From NCBI RefSeq assembly GCF_047511655.1, contig NC_133389.1, forward strand, positions 158,239,973 through 158,303,972: a stretch of 64,000 bases of DNA, given 5' to 3'. A model generated the notes under the pieces. It saw nothing but the letters and a program-made list of their open reading frames with translations. It was not told the DNA's origin and made no database searches. The position numbers and the translations under genes were made by a program. The stretch's first letter is position 1. Each line of letters starts with the position of its first letter. This DNA is from Castor canadensis (lineage: Eukaryota > Chordata > Mammalia > Rodentia > Castoridae). This document shows positions 40,201 to 53,379 of the stretch, piece after piece.

Positions 40201-40880
40201 TCTGGAACAAATATGTATAGGCAAAGACTTCCTCAATAGAACCCCAGCAGCCCAGCAACTAGGAGAAAGGATAAATAAAAGGGATGTCATAAAATTAAAA
40301 ACCTTCTGCACAATGAAAGAAATTGTTTCTAAGCTTAAGAGACCACTCACAGAGTGGGAGAAAATATTTGCCAGCTATACATCAGACAAGGGACAGATAA
40401 CCAGAACATACAGGGAAATTAAGAAACTAAACTCTCCCAAAATCAATGAACCAATTAAGAAATGGACAACTGAACTAAACAGAACTTTTTCAAAAGAAGA
40501 AATTCAAATGGCAAAAAGACACATGAAAAAATGCTCACCATCTCTGGCCATAAAGGAAATGCAAATCAAAATCACACTAAGATTCCACCTCACCCCTGTT
40601 AGAATAGCCATCATCAAAAACACAACCAACAGCATTTGTTGGGGAAGATGTGGGGGAAAAGGAGCCCTCGTCCACTGCTGGTGGGAATGCAAGCTGGTTC
40701 AACTACTCTGGAAAAAAATTTGGAGACTTCTTAGAAATCTAAACATAAACTTGCCATATGATCCAGCAATCCCACTCCTGGGGATATACCCAAAGAATGT
40801 GACACAGGTTACTCTAGAGGCTCCTGCACACCCATGTTTATTGTGGCACTATTCACAATAGCCAAGTTATGAAACAACCA
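37300..40880 (+). pseudogene. L1 ORF2 remnant (endonuclease and reverse transcriptase)
   Basis: The endonuclease start reads LTLNVNGLNSPIKRHQ (from about 37320). Reverse transcriptase pieces include [18 protein letters not shown] and [11 protein letters not shown] (39250-39435). A 304-codon open stretch at 39947-40861 is the C-terminal part and is not a host gene. Several stops and shifts break the frame. Confidence 0.88.
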
Positions 40881-41075
40881 AGATGCCCTATTATTGATGA
40901 ATGGATCAAGAAAATGTAGTATTTATACACAATGGAATTTTACTCAGCCATGAAGAAGAATGAACTCTTATCATTTGCAGGTAAATGAATGGAACTGGAG
41001 AACATCGTTCTGAGTGAGGTCAGCCAGGCTCAGAAGACTAAAAATCGCATGTTCTCCTGGTCATGTGTACATGGC

Positions 41076-43834
41076 TGTGGTCAGAACCAGTCCAGTGGTA
41101 GTTGACTTTACCATTGTTCAGTAGTGAGGGCTGGGTTTCCCTAGTGTGCCATTTTAATGTCACTTCTCCAACAATCTTTAGTGCTTTCTCTGTAGCTGTA
41201 ATCTTTATCTGCTATGTTCTTCTCCAAAAATCTTCTTGAGTATCACAACCTTCAAGTCTTCTCAAATACCACCTTCATGTCCTCCCCATTTTGTATTGTA
41301 ACCTAGTCCCAGTTTACCTTCAGTTATTATTATGTTCTACTTTTTCTTATTGTGATTCATTGCAATTCTATGCTTCTTACATATTCTAAGTTATCTGATT
41401 AATATGTCTATTATTTCTTACCCACTCAAATTAAGCTCTATAAGGACAGAAGCTTTAGTTTTGATCATTGCTGACTTCGTTGTCCATACTGCCAAGAATA
41501 TGACAATTGAATCAACTAATGTATTTGTTAAGATACTGTCACTGAAATGGAGTCTTCATTCATGATGGTTCATTAGAATTGGTTCTTGTTATTCATGGTA
41601 CCATATGGATAGCAAGCTGTTGACTAGTCAACACAAATGTGACATCCCTTACATCTCAACCTAAATTGACTGTCTGATAGAGTTCATTTAGGGACCAACG
41701 GTTATATAAATAACATCTAACTCAAGACAATTGTTTATAATCTGATTTAACAAATCCTAATGCAAAGCAAGGAAGATGGATGACTAAGCTCCATGATTCA
41801 TCTTTTCTTTTCCTTATCTGAAAATAATGTCCTTTTCACTTTCTGATCTCTTTCTGTTCCATGAGTCATTTCATTTTTTATAGGCTCCATATTTCTCTGC
41901 TTTCTTTTTCCTTTTCTCCATATTTCAGTAAAACTAATAAAACTATTTCAAATAAAATGACAAGATAAGTAGAACAAATCAAATCAAAACAAACAAAACA
42001 AAAAATCTTTAATGTTATGTCCCTTGAATTTTATATCAAATGCTTGTTTTTAAGTCAGTCTTTCTTGATATCTATAATGTAGGGAGTTTTAAATGCTTGA
42101 TTAATACTTAGACATTAGATTTATGTTTCTATAAATACATATGTGTGTATGAAGGTAACCTATTTAATTTTAATATACATTTTTATTTCAAATATCATAT
42201 TTCTGCTATGAAAATTGCCCAAATAGATCAAAATATAATTAAGAGATTAAAGTCACACAATCCTACCACTGAGAGAAAAAAATCACTGTTTTGTTAGCAG
42301 ATGTTTCTCAATTGTTTAAAAATCTTTTAGTTATCATCTTCTTGTATTTTCAAAAATCAAAACTATATTTTTAAACAAAACTCTGTATACTTTCTGGCAT
42401 CAGGAGAGTGATGGTAAGTAGAAGAGAGAAGGAATCCTAGATTATTTCTTTGGTATCTCCAATGTATACACTCAGGAAGATGAAAGGGAGCCAGGAAAGG
42501 AGACTAAAGAGTGGATGGAGGGAGGAGGATAAGAAGGAGAAGGTATTATATTGGAAGTCAATGAAGGAAACACTTCAAAAATGCATCAAGTATTGTGTCA
42601 GAGGTGCCCCAACTCATATGAGTATACCATGGACCTTTTCTTTAAAAATATTCTTTTGGGTAAATGAAGAAGAGTATCACTAAATAGCACATTTCTTTTC
42701 ATTTTTAGATTTTTAACTTCTTGGATTTTTTAAAGCATTTTATTTCTTTATTGATGCAAACTGGGGGCATAAAATATGATGCATGGTATAGGGGAATCTT
42801 CAGTGTGGTGATTATTTTAATGCCATTGAGTTTTCCCATCCTATTACTTTTGTAATTTATGTGAGGACAGAGTAAAGTAGAGGAGTAAAAGCACTGATGG
42901 CAGATACCACACTATAATTGCCCTAATATTGTTCAGAGATCATTCATGACTTTTATCAATCAGTTATGTAAAGAGAAGTCCATGAACAAAGCAGTAAATC
43001 TCTAGAGATGAAGTTTCAAATATTTCTACTATTCTATTCTCAACAATGGCAAACATCCATTGTAGTTTACATTCAAATTTGTAATGTATTTTAGAAAGAA
43101 GTTAAGATACTGAATACAAATATTACAAAAAGAAATTCTGCAAAACAATTTTCTGAGATTCAACATCAAGTGATTATTTTTGGCTTTCAAATAAGACCTA
43201 ATTTCATGGTGACATTTTCATAGATTTAAGCCTTCCAATAGTGATTCATCACTTTATCCTGTTTACAGTGAGTTCTTCCCACACAGAAAATTTCAGACAA
43301 TCAGTTGAACAAATAAAATTAATACCACAAAGGCTTTAATTTCATGTTTAAATACATTTAAAAGTATTATTAATGACTTTGAAATAATGACAGAAAAATA
43401 CTATATATTTTGAAGAAAACATAAAAATATTTCAGTCAAATCTTGGGAAAGGTGCAAGGAGTCAGGAGATATGGAAAAGAAGGAGAGGAGGAAAGAAATA
43501 GAAGAAAGCTAATTCAGGGAATTTTTAATGCCTCTATATAAATCTGTTATGAGCTGCCACCATCCACTCCAGTTTTCTTTTCTAATCACATTCCTTTAAG
43601 CATGTTTAAAATTCTTTATAAAGCAAATAAGTAGTTAGCTATGTGGTTTCCAAATCCATTTTAGAATGCCCCTAAATCTGGAGAGTGAAAAAAAATTGTG
43701 ATGCAATGCACATTTCTCAAAGAGCCATCCCAAAAGGCATCAGATTCTAGGCTACTCCTAAGTTATAGGCATGGTTGTGTTTGCAGTTTCAAAAGTGACA
43801 TATTAAATGCATAAAAAGGCATATGGTCTGAATG
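41076..43834. other. Gene-free interval
   Basis: A/T-rich, with no coding support. Short A/C-rich simple runs occur near 41985-42005. Confidence 0.55.
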
Positions 43835-44115
43835 TGTTCCCTGAAATTCAGGTGGTAAAACTTAATGGCTAAAATGATACTGTTAAGAGGTGAGGCCATT
43901 AGGAAATTAAGGGATGAGGGCAGAATCTTCATGGATGAAATCTAAGCACTTATAAAATGGTTTGAGGGAACTGGTCTCCTCTCCTCTTGCTAGTCTGTCA
44001 CAGGATGACAGAGCATTTGTCCCCTTTAGTCACGCATAAGAGCAAAGAAATACATAAGCCACATGAAGAATTTCTGTATTAAACTCAATTCAATCTGATG
44101 TTGAGAATATTGTGA
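43835..44115 (+). repeat. MaLR-type LTR (MST/MLT1-like)
   Basis: 'atggtctgaatgtgttccctgaaattcag', 'gaggtgaggccattaggaaat', 'tgagggcagaatcttcatggatg', 'cttataaaatggtttgaggg' and 'ctcctcttgctagtctgtcacaggatgac' follow a mammalian MaLR LTR in order. Confidence 0.7.
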
Positions 44116-45439
44116 GATTCATTCTTACTTGTTTTGACAGTTTTCCTTTTAAATCAAGTTTAGCATTAGAAAAAATTATTATTGCCATGATAGGGAAAAA
44201 TACTCCCCAAATTAAACTGAGACATTAGCCTATTAAATTACCAGAATATGTAAAGGGATGATGACCTTAGAGATGTGTACTCTCAGTTCTAGGGCTTTTA
44301 ACATCTATATGAGAAGGGCAAATTACAAACAAGCAAATGGCCAACAAAAGAAGTAAAATATTCGATAGTAACCTGGAAAATAAAACTATAATTTTATATC
44401 ATTATTTGTACAATAAATGAATAAAAATGTTAAAATAATGTTTTAACAAGTGTTTGTGAAAATAGGAAGCAACAGAACCCTGGTACAATGAGAGGTGGAG
44501 TATAATTTGTTGCAATCGATTTGTGAGTATTAATTGTATTTATGACATTAACAGTATTAATTACATTAATGAAAGTGGGTAGGTAGCTGCCCATCTGGTC
44601 CTAATACTATTAACACGTATGCCCAGGGAGGCATGTTTATTACACCCAAGCTGAAAATAACCATCATCTTGTAGCAAGTGGCTTTCTCATTTTTTAATCA
44701 GGTCCCATATGTAGGAATAACTTGAGAGTTACTCTCACCCCACTCTTGGATTGGTCTAAGAAAGGCAAATAAGGCACGGGTAGCATGTTCTGGAACTTCT
44801 TGTAAAGTTTTCATACTCAAGATAGAGACATGGGAAGAGCTGGACAGCATGAACTCTTTGGACCCTGACATACCAGGCTACCATGACTGGAGCTGCTATG
44901 CCATCCAACAATCTGCTGGAAGAGGAAGTTTACATTAAGGATGACATACCTTATAGGTAGAAAGAAGCTGGTTCCTGATGCCCTTACTAGTCTATTTATC
45001 AATAAATCCCTAAGTCTGTCCTATCTCTGGACTTACTTATTCACAGTTTCTGTAACTCTGGAGGATAATATCCCAACTGCTCCAGGAAGCAGCTCTATCA
45101 ATGCCAGTTTTGTTCATGTAGTGAGGTTCTCCCAGGAAATAACTTGTTACTATGTATCTGATCAGAGTAGTTCCTTGGGCTATATCTCCCCTATTTTCCA
45201 TACAGTGTATAATATAATGTATTTAGGGGCTGTCATCTGTCATAAGAGATTATCACAAGACTTCTTGGCAATACCATCCTCTATACATGAATGTGCTGAA
45301 CTACTTTATGCCTTAGTTTTTATTTTCTAAGAAGAAAATGTATGTTATTCAAATAATCCAGGTTTCACTACACCAAAGATTACAAAGCATATGCTATCAA
45401 AAAAGTACATAATCATTTAGCTTTGTTCAGGAGTTTGCT
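44116..45439. other. Gene-free interval with an unexplained open frame
   Basis: A 130-codon open frame (44941-45330) has no motif that I recognise and no splice or promoter context. I treat it as chance. Nothing else stands out. Confidence 0.45.
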
Positions 45440-45545
45440 TTTTTTTGATGGGTTCAGTGTATAGCCCAGCCTGGCCTCAAATTAGCCATCTTGTGCTTCA
45501 GCTTTTCAGATGCTGGTATTGCAGGCATGTGCTACATTACCCAGC
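45440..45545 (-). repeat. 7SL-like SINE fragment
   Basis: 'gtatagcccagcctggcctcaaattag', 'gtgcttcagcttttcagatgctggtattgcaggcatgtgctac' is the reverse of a 7SL-type SINE body. Confidence 0.65.
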
Positions 45546-48057
45546 AGGAGTTTACTTTTTTAACTTACCAGTATATTGGGACATTCTTTCTAATCACATT
45601 ATACTTCATTTGGAACTATATGAAAAATATCCTTGGATAATGTAAACTAATATTCATTGTAGAAAAAGTAAATCACTAACCAGATACACAGGAAGAAAAA
45701 CAGGATCTCTCAATTTTATACCAGATAGCTCAAAAATAAATATTAAAGAGAAGACTTGAATTAGTACAACAAGGCTGTTGGTTAGATAATCTTTAAGGAA
45801 AATAATTCTATTAGTGTCATTCATTACTTAAGTCAGAAAGTCAGGAACCAGGCTCTGATTTTATCTTTGTAATTAATTTATTAACGTTTTTTCTTTTTTT
45901 TTTAAAGAAAATTCTGTTCATTGTTGGTTGGTAGACACAAAATTAAGACTATTGTTCTTATGTGCATTAGCTGATATTAGTTTTGCCTTTATTCATTTCT
46001 CTCCCATGTGACAGTGAGAACCTATTTATGGATCTCTTCCAGTAAGTGCTGGTAACAAATGTCAGTAATCTCACTGATGTGTCAGATGTTTAAAATTTAA
46101 CCTGTTTGGAGTGTTACAATGGATACAGGGAGATATTGCTTTGCAACATTACCTAGAACTAGCTAAATACTGCTCTCACTTGTGTATTTGGAGAAGCCCT
46201 AGAGGTTAATGGGCCAGGAATAGAAAATTAGATCCTGGGGAATGGAAAATACTCATATATATTGAAGCAGTTTGTACTTGATATAGTTTGTGTACCTAGA
46301 AAGTTACTACACTGTATCCCACAGTAATGCTCTGGGATTGTTTTGTTTTACATTTCTTTCAAATTCATTCTCTCACTCTCTGTTGACTTATTCTCTCTTT
46401 TTTCCCCTCATTTCTCCATCTCTTCCAACTCCACCCATTTAGCATAAGTATCTAGAAACAATGTTTGGGTTGTATGCTATAATTATTCTTATGAACTGAG
46501 TTTTTTCGGATATCCAATAACCACATGCTATGTATTTTAATTTTATGTTAATTTGATTGCAAGTGTGCTTTGGTTAATAATCTTGATTCTTGTCATAGCC
46601 TACCTCAGAAAATAGACTGCTTGTCTACTGCAACTCCCGGTCATCTCTGGTGTGATTTTGTTCTCTTCAAATTACTCACTGTCCTGATACTCCAGGGCTC
46701 TGTGGAAGGGATGGGCTGTAAAGCTTTTCTCTCTGACTGTTATCATGATCTGTGTCTTCTCTGCCCTGTCCTGCCAACAGAAATCTTACTGCTTTCTGAA
46801 GGATCTTTCTTCCTTTGCCAGAGAAATGGCAAAATAACTAAATGAAGTAGTGCACGATGGCATGGCCACAGTCTTCAGTTGGTTGCTAGAAATAAGGCCA
46901 CTCTGTTGGAGATGAGTTCCATTAGTGCTGGCTATCTTTCATCTGTGACAGTGTGCTGGGGCAGTTAGTGGAGGTGAGCACTGAGCTATATCTCTAATTG
47001 ACACATGGCGGTGCCCTTTCCTGGGCTATGGACAGATTCCATTCATTTCCACATTGTCACCTTAGACTGAATCCAAATAGTAATTCTTACTCATCAAGTA
47101 TGATTCTTACTAATCAAGTGTGCATCAAAAATCACCAGAGATACCCTACAGTCTTGTTAGATGAGTATCTATCCCATTTCTATGACAACAATTTTAATTT
47201 GTAAAAAACAAAACCAAATAAAATTAAACCCCTATAATGCCCTAGAGATTTTGCCTATATTCTCCCCACTTCTCATAAACACCTTAAAAAGTAGGTGGCA
47301 CTTTCCCCATCATGAGATAAAACACTGACAATAAGATTTGCATGAAAACTGGTGAGCTGTGAATAAGTTCTTTAGTTTATTATCTTTATAACCAATGTTA
47401 ATTTCTAGTTTTAATAAATACAATATAAAGTTTGGGTAAATCTTACAGTTCTATAAGGTATTAATTTTAGGGCAAGTTGGGCGAAAGATATACAGAAATT
47501 CTGTCCCATTTATCTAACACTTCTGTAAATCTAAAATTGCTTCAAAATTGAAAGTACTTTTTTTTAAAATTTATTTATTTTTTATTATTATTAAAAGTAC
47601 TTTAAAAACTTATGTTAAGAGATTTGTTCAGGTTACTTTTCCACTGTAATTTGAAACATTGGAAAAGATATATTACCCTTAAAGACAGAGAAGCAAGAGG
47701 ATTTCTGGTTTAGAGGAAACTGAAGACAAATCAGTTTCCGCCAAGGGCAGACCAGGGTGTTGGAAGCACCTAGCTACAAAAGGTTACCCTAAGTGCAATT
47801 TGCCCAGGCATAGGGAATGGGTGTTAGTGACAGAGGGAGGAAAGAGATGACAGTAGAGAAAGAGCTACGGGGAAGCAATTTGTATAATTGGTGGGGCAAG
47901 AAGAATTTTTGTGTCTGCTGCAACTATTTCCCAAGGGAGTTGATTTGGAAGTTCCATGGAAAGCAGTGGAAAGATCATTCAGTTAATGCAACTTGAAAAA
48001 CAAAATTTTATAGATTCTTCTTACCAAAAAATAATTATCCAATACCTCATCAAGAAT
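45546..48057. other. Gene-free interval
   Basis: No coding, RNA or named repeat signal seen. Short T-runs occur near 45895 and 47560. Confidence 0.5.
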
Positions 48058-48098
48058 TAGAGAGAGAGAGAGAGAAGAAGGGGAGAGAGAGAGAATAT
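48058..48098. repeat. GA microsatellite
   Basis: Two GA runs separated by 'agaaggg'. Confidence 0.85.
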
Positions 48099-48439
48099 TC
48101 ATTTTATTCATTTAATCTCTCCTCATGGGAGAGTTCTAATGGAACAGTTTTCATTATGATTCCAGGGCTGATAGAATATTTAAAATTTGGAAGAAGTAAG
48201 TGTGAAACAAATCCAACAGTGCAGCGAACACTGTAAGAATATTTCTTAAAAGCTAAGGTACAATTTCCTAACCTGTTACAACTTGACATATCACCAAATT
48301 GAAGTTTAAAAAGATAATAGCATGTTTTAATGGACTTTACTCCCTCAAAAAAATATATACTTACTAGCACTACAGAATTTTAAATTGAATGAAAGTAATA
48401 GCTAGAATATGAAATTTATTGAGACATCCTTCCAAATAT

Positions 48440-50842
48440 TAGGGTGTTCCAGCTAATTGTGTTTTTTATTATGGTAAGAAACTCATGACATAAATTTACT
48501 CTGTTAACATTTTAAGTGTATAACACACGGTGTTGACAACATGCACATTGTTTTTCAACGCCTTTCTAGAGCTCTCTCATCTTGCGTAATGAAACTCTAT
48601 AACCATTGCCCTGGCCACCACACTCACAATCAGCATTCTATTTTCTATTACTGTGGGCTTAATTACTGTAGATAATTCAAACAAGTGGAACCCTGCACTG
48701 TTTGCCTTTTTGTGATTGGCTTTTTAATTTAGCATAATGTCCTCAAATTTCACCAGTGTTATAGCATGTGCCAGAATAATCCACTTTGTAAAAAGCCACT
48801 GCAATATATACACATTTTCTTTATCCATTCATCCATTAACAGAGTTTGACATTGCTTCTAAATCTTGACTTTTGCAAATAATACTACAATGAGCATGGGT
48901 TTGCAAATATCTCTTGGAGATGTTCTTTTCACCTCTTTTGGACCTATACCCAAACGGAAATTTCTGGATCATTAAATATTTCTATTTTTAATTTTTTAAG
49001 GAACCTCCATACTATTTTCTGTAGAGGTTCTTCTATTGTATAATTGTATCAAGAGTATGAAAAGGTCCCAATTTCTCTACATCTTGGCCAACATCTGTTA
49101 TTGCTTTTTGTTATATACACTGGCCTTCTTCATGGGTTTAAATTGATACTTCACTGTAGCTTTGAGAAGAATTTCCCCGATTAGTGACGTTGGTCTTCTT
49201 TTCACATGTTTTCTGGCTGCTGTGCATCTTCTTTGGATAAATTGCTATCTAAATCATTTATCATTGTTTAATCAGGTTTCTTTGTTACTCTACTGCATTC
49301 TTTAAATATTATGGAAAATAATTCTTCATCCAATAAATGGTTTGCAAATATTTTTCCCATTGAGTAGCCTGCATTTCAGTTTCACGGCAAATGTGCTCTC
49401 TTTTGTTTATTGTTGCTTTTATTATGCAGTCTAATATCATGAATCATTTTTCTGTAATTACATTTAGGTGTTTTATAATTTCAGGTCCTGCTTTAAGTTT
49501 TTAATCCATTTTAAGTTAACTTTTTTACTTTTGCATGTGAGTGACCAATTTTGCCAATAGGGAACATGTAGTCTTTACACATTTGCCAAAGATAATTTCC
49601 ACATATACACATGAGTTTAATTCTCACCTTTCTATTCATTGGTCTATTTGCCTGTCTTGACACTGGCACCATATTGAAGTGATTACTGTAACTTTGTAAT
49701 GTATTTTGAAATCAAGAATTGTGATACCCCTGGTTTTGTTCTTCTGTCTCATGATTACTTTGGCTATTCTGATACTTTGTGGTTCCATATGAATTTTATG
49801 GCTTTTTTCCATTTCTGCATCAAATGTCATTGAGATTTTGGTAGGGTTTGCACTGAATCTGTAGATTGCTTCAGGTAGTAGGAATATTTTAACTTTAAGT
49901 CTTCCAATCCATGAACAAAAGATGTCTTTCCATTTGTGTATGTCTTTTTAAACTTCTTTCAGTGATGTTTTTAGTTTTTCAATATGTCTTTCCCCTCTTT
50001 GGTTAAGTTTATTCTCAAGAATTTTATTCCTTTCAATGCTATTATAAATGAGATTGTTTTCTTAATTTCCCCTTTCAGATTATTTATTGCTAATGTGTAG
50101 AAATATAAATAATTTTAATACTGTATCCTATAACTTTGCAGAATTTACTTGTCAATTCCTAAGGCTTTTTTGTAAAATCTACAGTTTTCTCTATATAAAA
50201 TCATGTCTTGTGTGAATAGGGATAATCTTATTTATTTCTTTACAAGTTGAATGTCTTTTCTTTTTCCTGCTTAAACTTCCTAGCTAAGACTTCCGATACC
50301 ATGTTAAGTAGAAGGGGTGAGCATGAGCACCCTTGTCTTGTTCCTGACCTTAAAGAAAAAGTTTTCAGCTCTTGACCACAGAGTATGCTTTCATATATGA
50401 CATACCATATTGAGGTAATTTCCTTCTATTCGTTTTGTTGAATACTTTTTAATCATGAAATTTTGTTGAATTTTATTCAAGTACGTTTTCTGCATCAAGG
50501 GTTATCATAAGCTTTTAATCTTCATTTTGTTAACATTTTGTACACATAGATTTGCAGGTGTGTATCATCCATGTATTCCAAGGATAAAACCCACTTGCTA
50601 ATCATATAAAATCCTTTTCATGTTCTGTTGAATTTGTTTTGCTAGCATTTTGCTGAAGATTTTTGCATGTATATTAGCTAGGGATATTTGCTAGTGATTT
50701 TCTTTGTTACGTGATATCTTTGTCTAGCTTTGATTTTAGGACAGTTCTGGCCAAAATGAGTATTTTAGAAGAATTTGAGAAAGATTCAGGTCAATTCTTT
50801 CAGTGTTTAATAGAATTCTCCAGGGAAACCATTGGGTCCTGG

Positions 50843-50875
<33 letters not shown>

Positions 50876-51490
50876 GGAAGATTTAAAATTACTGATTCAC
50901 TCTCCTTCCTAGGTATAGTTCTATTTAGATTTTCTATGTTTTAAAGATTTGTTCTTGGTAGGTTGCAGGCTTCTAGTAATTTATTTCTTCTAGGTTATAC
51001 AATTTGTTTAATATAGTAATGTTTGATGCTTCATTGTATTTTATGTTTCTTTTTATTTCTATTCCATCAGTAGCAATGTCTCATTTTATTTCTGATTTTT
51101 GTAATTTCAATCTTCTTTTTTTCTTAGTATAGTGAAGGGCTTGTCAATTTCATTGATCTTGTTTTTAAAAAATCCAACTCAGTATCATCTATACTTTTTA
51201 TTAATTTTCTAATCTCTATTTTGTTTATTCCTGCTCTAACCTTTATTACTTTCTTCCTTCTTCTACTAACTTTAGTTGGTTCATCCTTTTCCAGTTTCTT
51301 CAGGTGTAATATTAAGTTGTTAATTTGAGATCTTTCTTATTTTTTAATGTTAGCATTTATTGCTATAAACTCTCTTGGTATTGCTTGTGTTGTACCCCAT
51401 AAGTTCTTGTATGTTTTTACATTTTCATTAGTATCAATATATTTTCTAATTTCCCTTTTGACTTCTTCTTTCACTCAATGACTGTTCAAG
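48440..51490 (-). mobile_element. Old L1 (minus strand), 3' end to mid ORF2
   Basis: The wording follows L1 in minus orientation: 3' part with 'ttgtgattggctttttaatttagcataatg' at 48710, then ORF2. One minus frame at 49636-49830 reads TRGITILDFKIHYKV, the degenerate partner of [15 protein letters not shown] seen at 39850 in the plus-strand L1. It is heavily decayed and older than the other copies. Confidence 0.75.
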
Positions 51491-51499
51491 ACTGCATGA

Positions 51500-52060
51500 C
51501 TGTTTTTGTTTTTGTTTTGCTTTTATTACGTATTTTTATTATAATTTTTTAATTAGGATATATTCATTGTGGGGGGGGTTTACAGTGACAATTCCAATTA
51601 GGCTTATATTGTACACTGGTTAGATCACTCCCATTGTCTCTACCCCTCAACCACTTCCCCACCCCACTTAAAGCAATTACAAAAGTTTCTTTGCTCTATT
51701 TCATATAAATATATGAAGTCCATCAACCATATACCCTCACCTTAATCTCCATTCACCTTCCCTCCTCCTACTAGTACCTCCCCTCAGTCTTGTCTTTCAT
51801 TATTATTTAAGTTGGTGTTCAAAGGAGTTCTCAAGGTATCCCCACTGTGAGTATACTTTAGTCAGTTCAACCTCCTCCATTACTCTCCCTTACCTTTTTA
51901 TCTCCCACTCCCATTTTCAACAGCTTTCAATACACATCCTATATCTTCTACCTTCACAGATGTTATGTTTTGCAATATTATTGGTGCTCTGCCACTCTCT
52001 TTTAAGAGGAGTCATTTTTAAACATATGTATCCAGATAGGTAGCTTCAAAATGCATGCAG
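51500..52060 (-). mobile_element. Probable L1-type 3' end insertion (minus strand, unsure)
   Basis: A T-rich start, then 'ggatatattcattgtggggg', 'ttacagtgacaattcc' and C/T-rich sequence to about 52000. It looks like a retroelement 3' end inserted beside the old L1, but it does not match the L1 3' UTR at 52770-53240. Confidence 0.35.
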
Positions 52061-52739
52061 TATAAACAAATGGAACTCTACAAAGTACCTGACAAGTGGG
52101 AGATCCCAACACTTCGTTTTTGATAATCCAGGAAGGTAAAATTTGGGCAAGGTTTAAAAGTGACCACAGAGAGTGTTTGGAGCTCTACACCCAATGACTA
52201 GAGAAGACTCAGTCTTTGTAAGCACTTGGGAATGTTTCTAAAAACTGCTTTTGTTTAAGGCATTGAAGCAGCCTCAGAGTATTTCAGAACTAGGTATCAT
52301 ACAGCATGTGTTCCCTAACTACACATGAATAGATTTAAAAAGGGTAAAAATCCCTGAGTATTTTCACCCGGATTGCTCATCGGTTAAATGAAGGTGAGTC
52401 CAGTAGTGGGACTGTTCTATAATAGTATATCCTTTTCCCTCCATAGGTTCAATCACTAACTCCTTCTGGAATCCTGATTTTTCATTTACCCTGCAGCTCT
52501 GAGGTCTGAGGTTCACTCACTTTATCTCTTTTGTTTCCTCAAAGTGTTTGGGAAGGAGTCCTGAGCAATTATCTAAATCACCAACTGGGGATTGTAGAAT
52601 ACCAACCTCTTGCTCAATTTGGCACAGTTTTAAGACAATGTATTTTGGTCATTTTCAAACACACACCAAAGTAGAGGGGATAGCATAATAAATCCCATGT
52701 AGCTACCACCCAGCTTAACAGGTGCCATGGCCAGTTATA
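52061..52739. other. Gene-free interval
   Basis: No gene or named repeat seen. Confidence 0.5.
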
Positions 52740-53379
52740 TTTTATTTTATTTTTAATTTTTATCATTTTTTTATTCATATGTGCACACAATGCTTGGGTC
52801 ATTTATCCACCCTGCCCCCACCCCCTCCCTTACCACCCACTCCACCCACTCCCTCTCCCCCCCACCCCCTCAATACCCAGCAGAAACTATTTTGCCCTTA
52901 TCTCTAATTTTGTTGTAGAGAGAGTATAAGCTATAATAGGAAGGAACAAGGGTTTTTGCTGGTTGAGATAAGGATAGCTATACAGGGAGTTGACTCACAT
53001 TGATTTCCTGTGCATGTGTGTTGCCTTCTAGGTTAATTCTTTTTGATCTAACCTTTTCTCTAGTTCCTGGTCCCCTTCTCCTATTGGCCTCAGTTGCTTT
53101 TAAGGTATCTGCTTTAGTTTCTCTACATTGAGGGCAACAAATGCTAGCTAATTTTTTAGGTGTCTTACCTATCCTCACACCTCCCAAGTGTGCTCTGGCT
53201 TTTATCATGTGATAAAAATCCACTCCCCTTGTTGTGTTTGCCCTTGATCTAATGTCCACATATGAGGGAGAACATATGATTTTTGGTCTTTTGGGCCAGG
53301 CTAACATCACTCTGAATGATGTTCTCCAGTTCCATCCATTTACCTACAAATGATAAGATTTCATTCTTCTTCATGGCTG

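Larger units (their letters stand above)
34850..41075 (+). mobile_element. Nearly full-length decayed L1 (plus strand)
   Basis: It begins with 'ggatccaagatggtgactg', typical of an L1 5' end, and runs through a G/C-rich 5' UTR with repeated units (about 35160-35640), a pyrimidine tract (about 35905-36000), ORF1 and ORF2. Both frames are broken by stops and shifts, so it cannot be autonomous. It ends within the early 3' UTR near 41075 and lacks the roughly 500-bp 3' UTR and the A tail seen at the 52740-59405 copy. Confidence 0.88.

Noticed and set aside
39947-40861. 304-codon open frame as a host gene
   Set aside because: It is the C-terminal part of L1 ORF2, in line with L1 sequence on both sides.
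44941-45330. 130-codon open frame as a small gene
   Set aside because: No motif, no promoter or splice context, and the length is within chance for A/T-rich DNA of this size.
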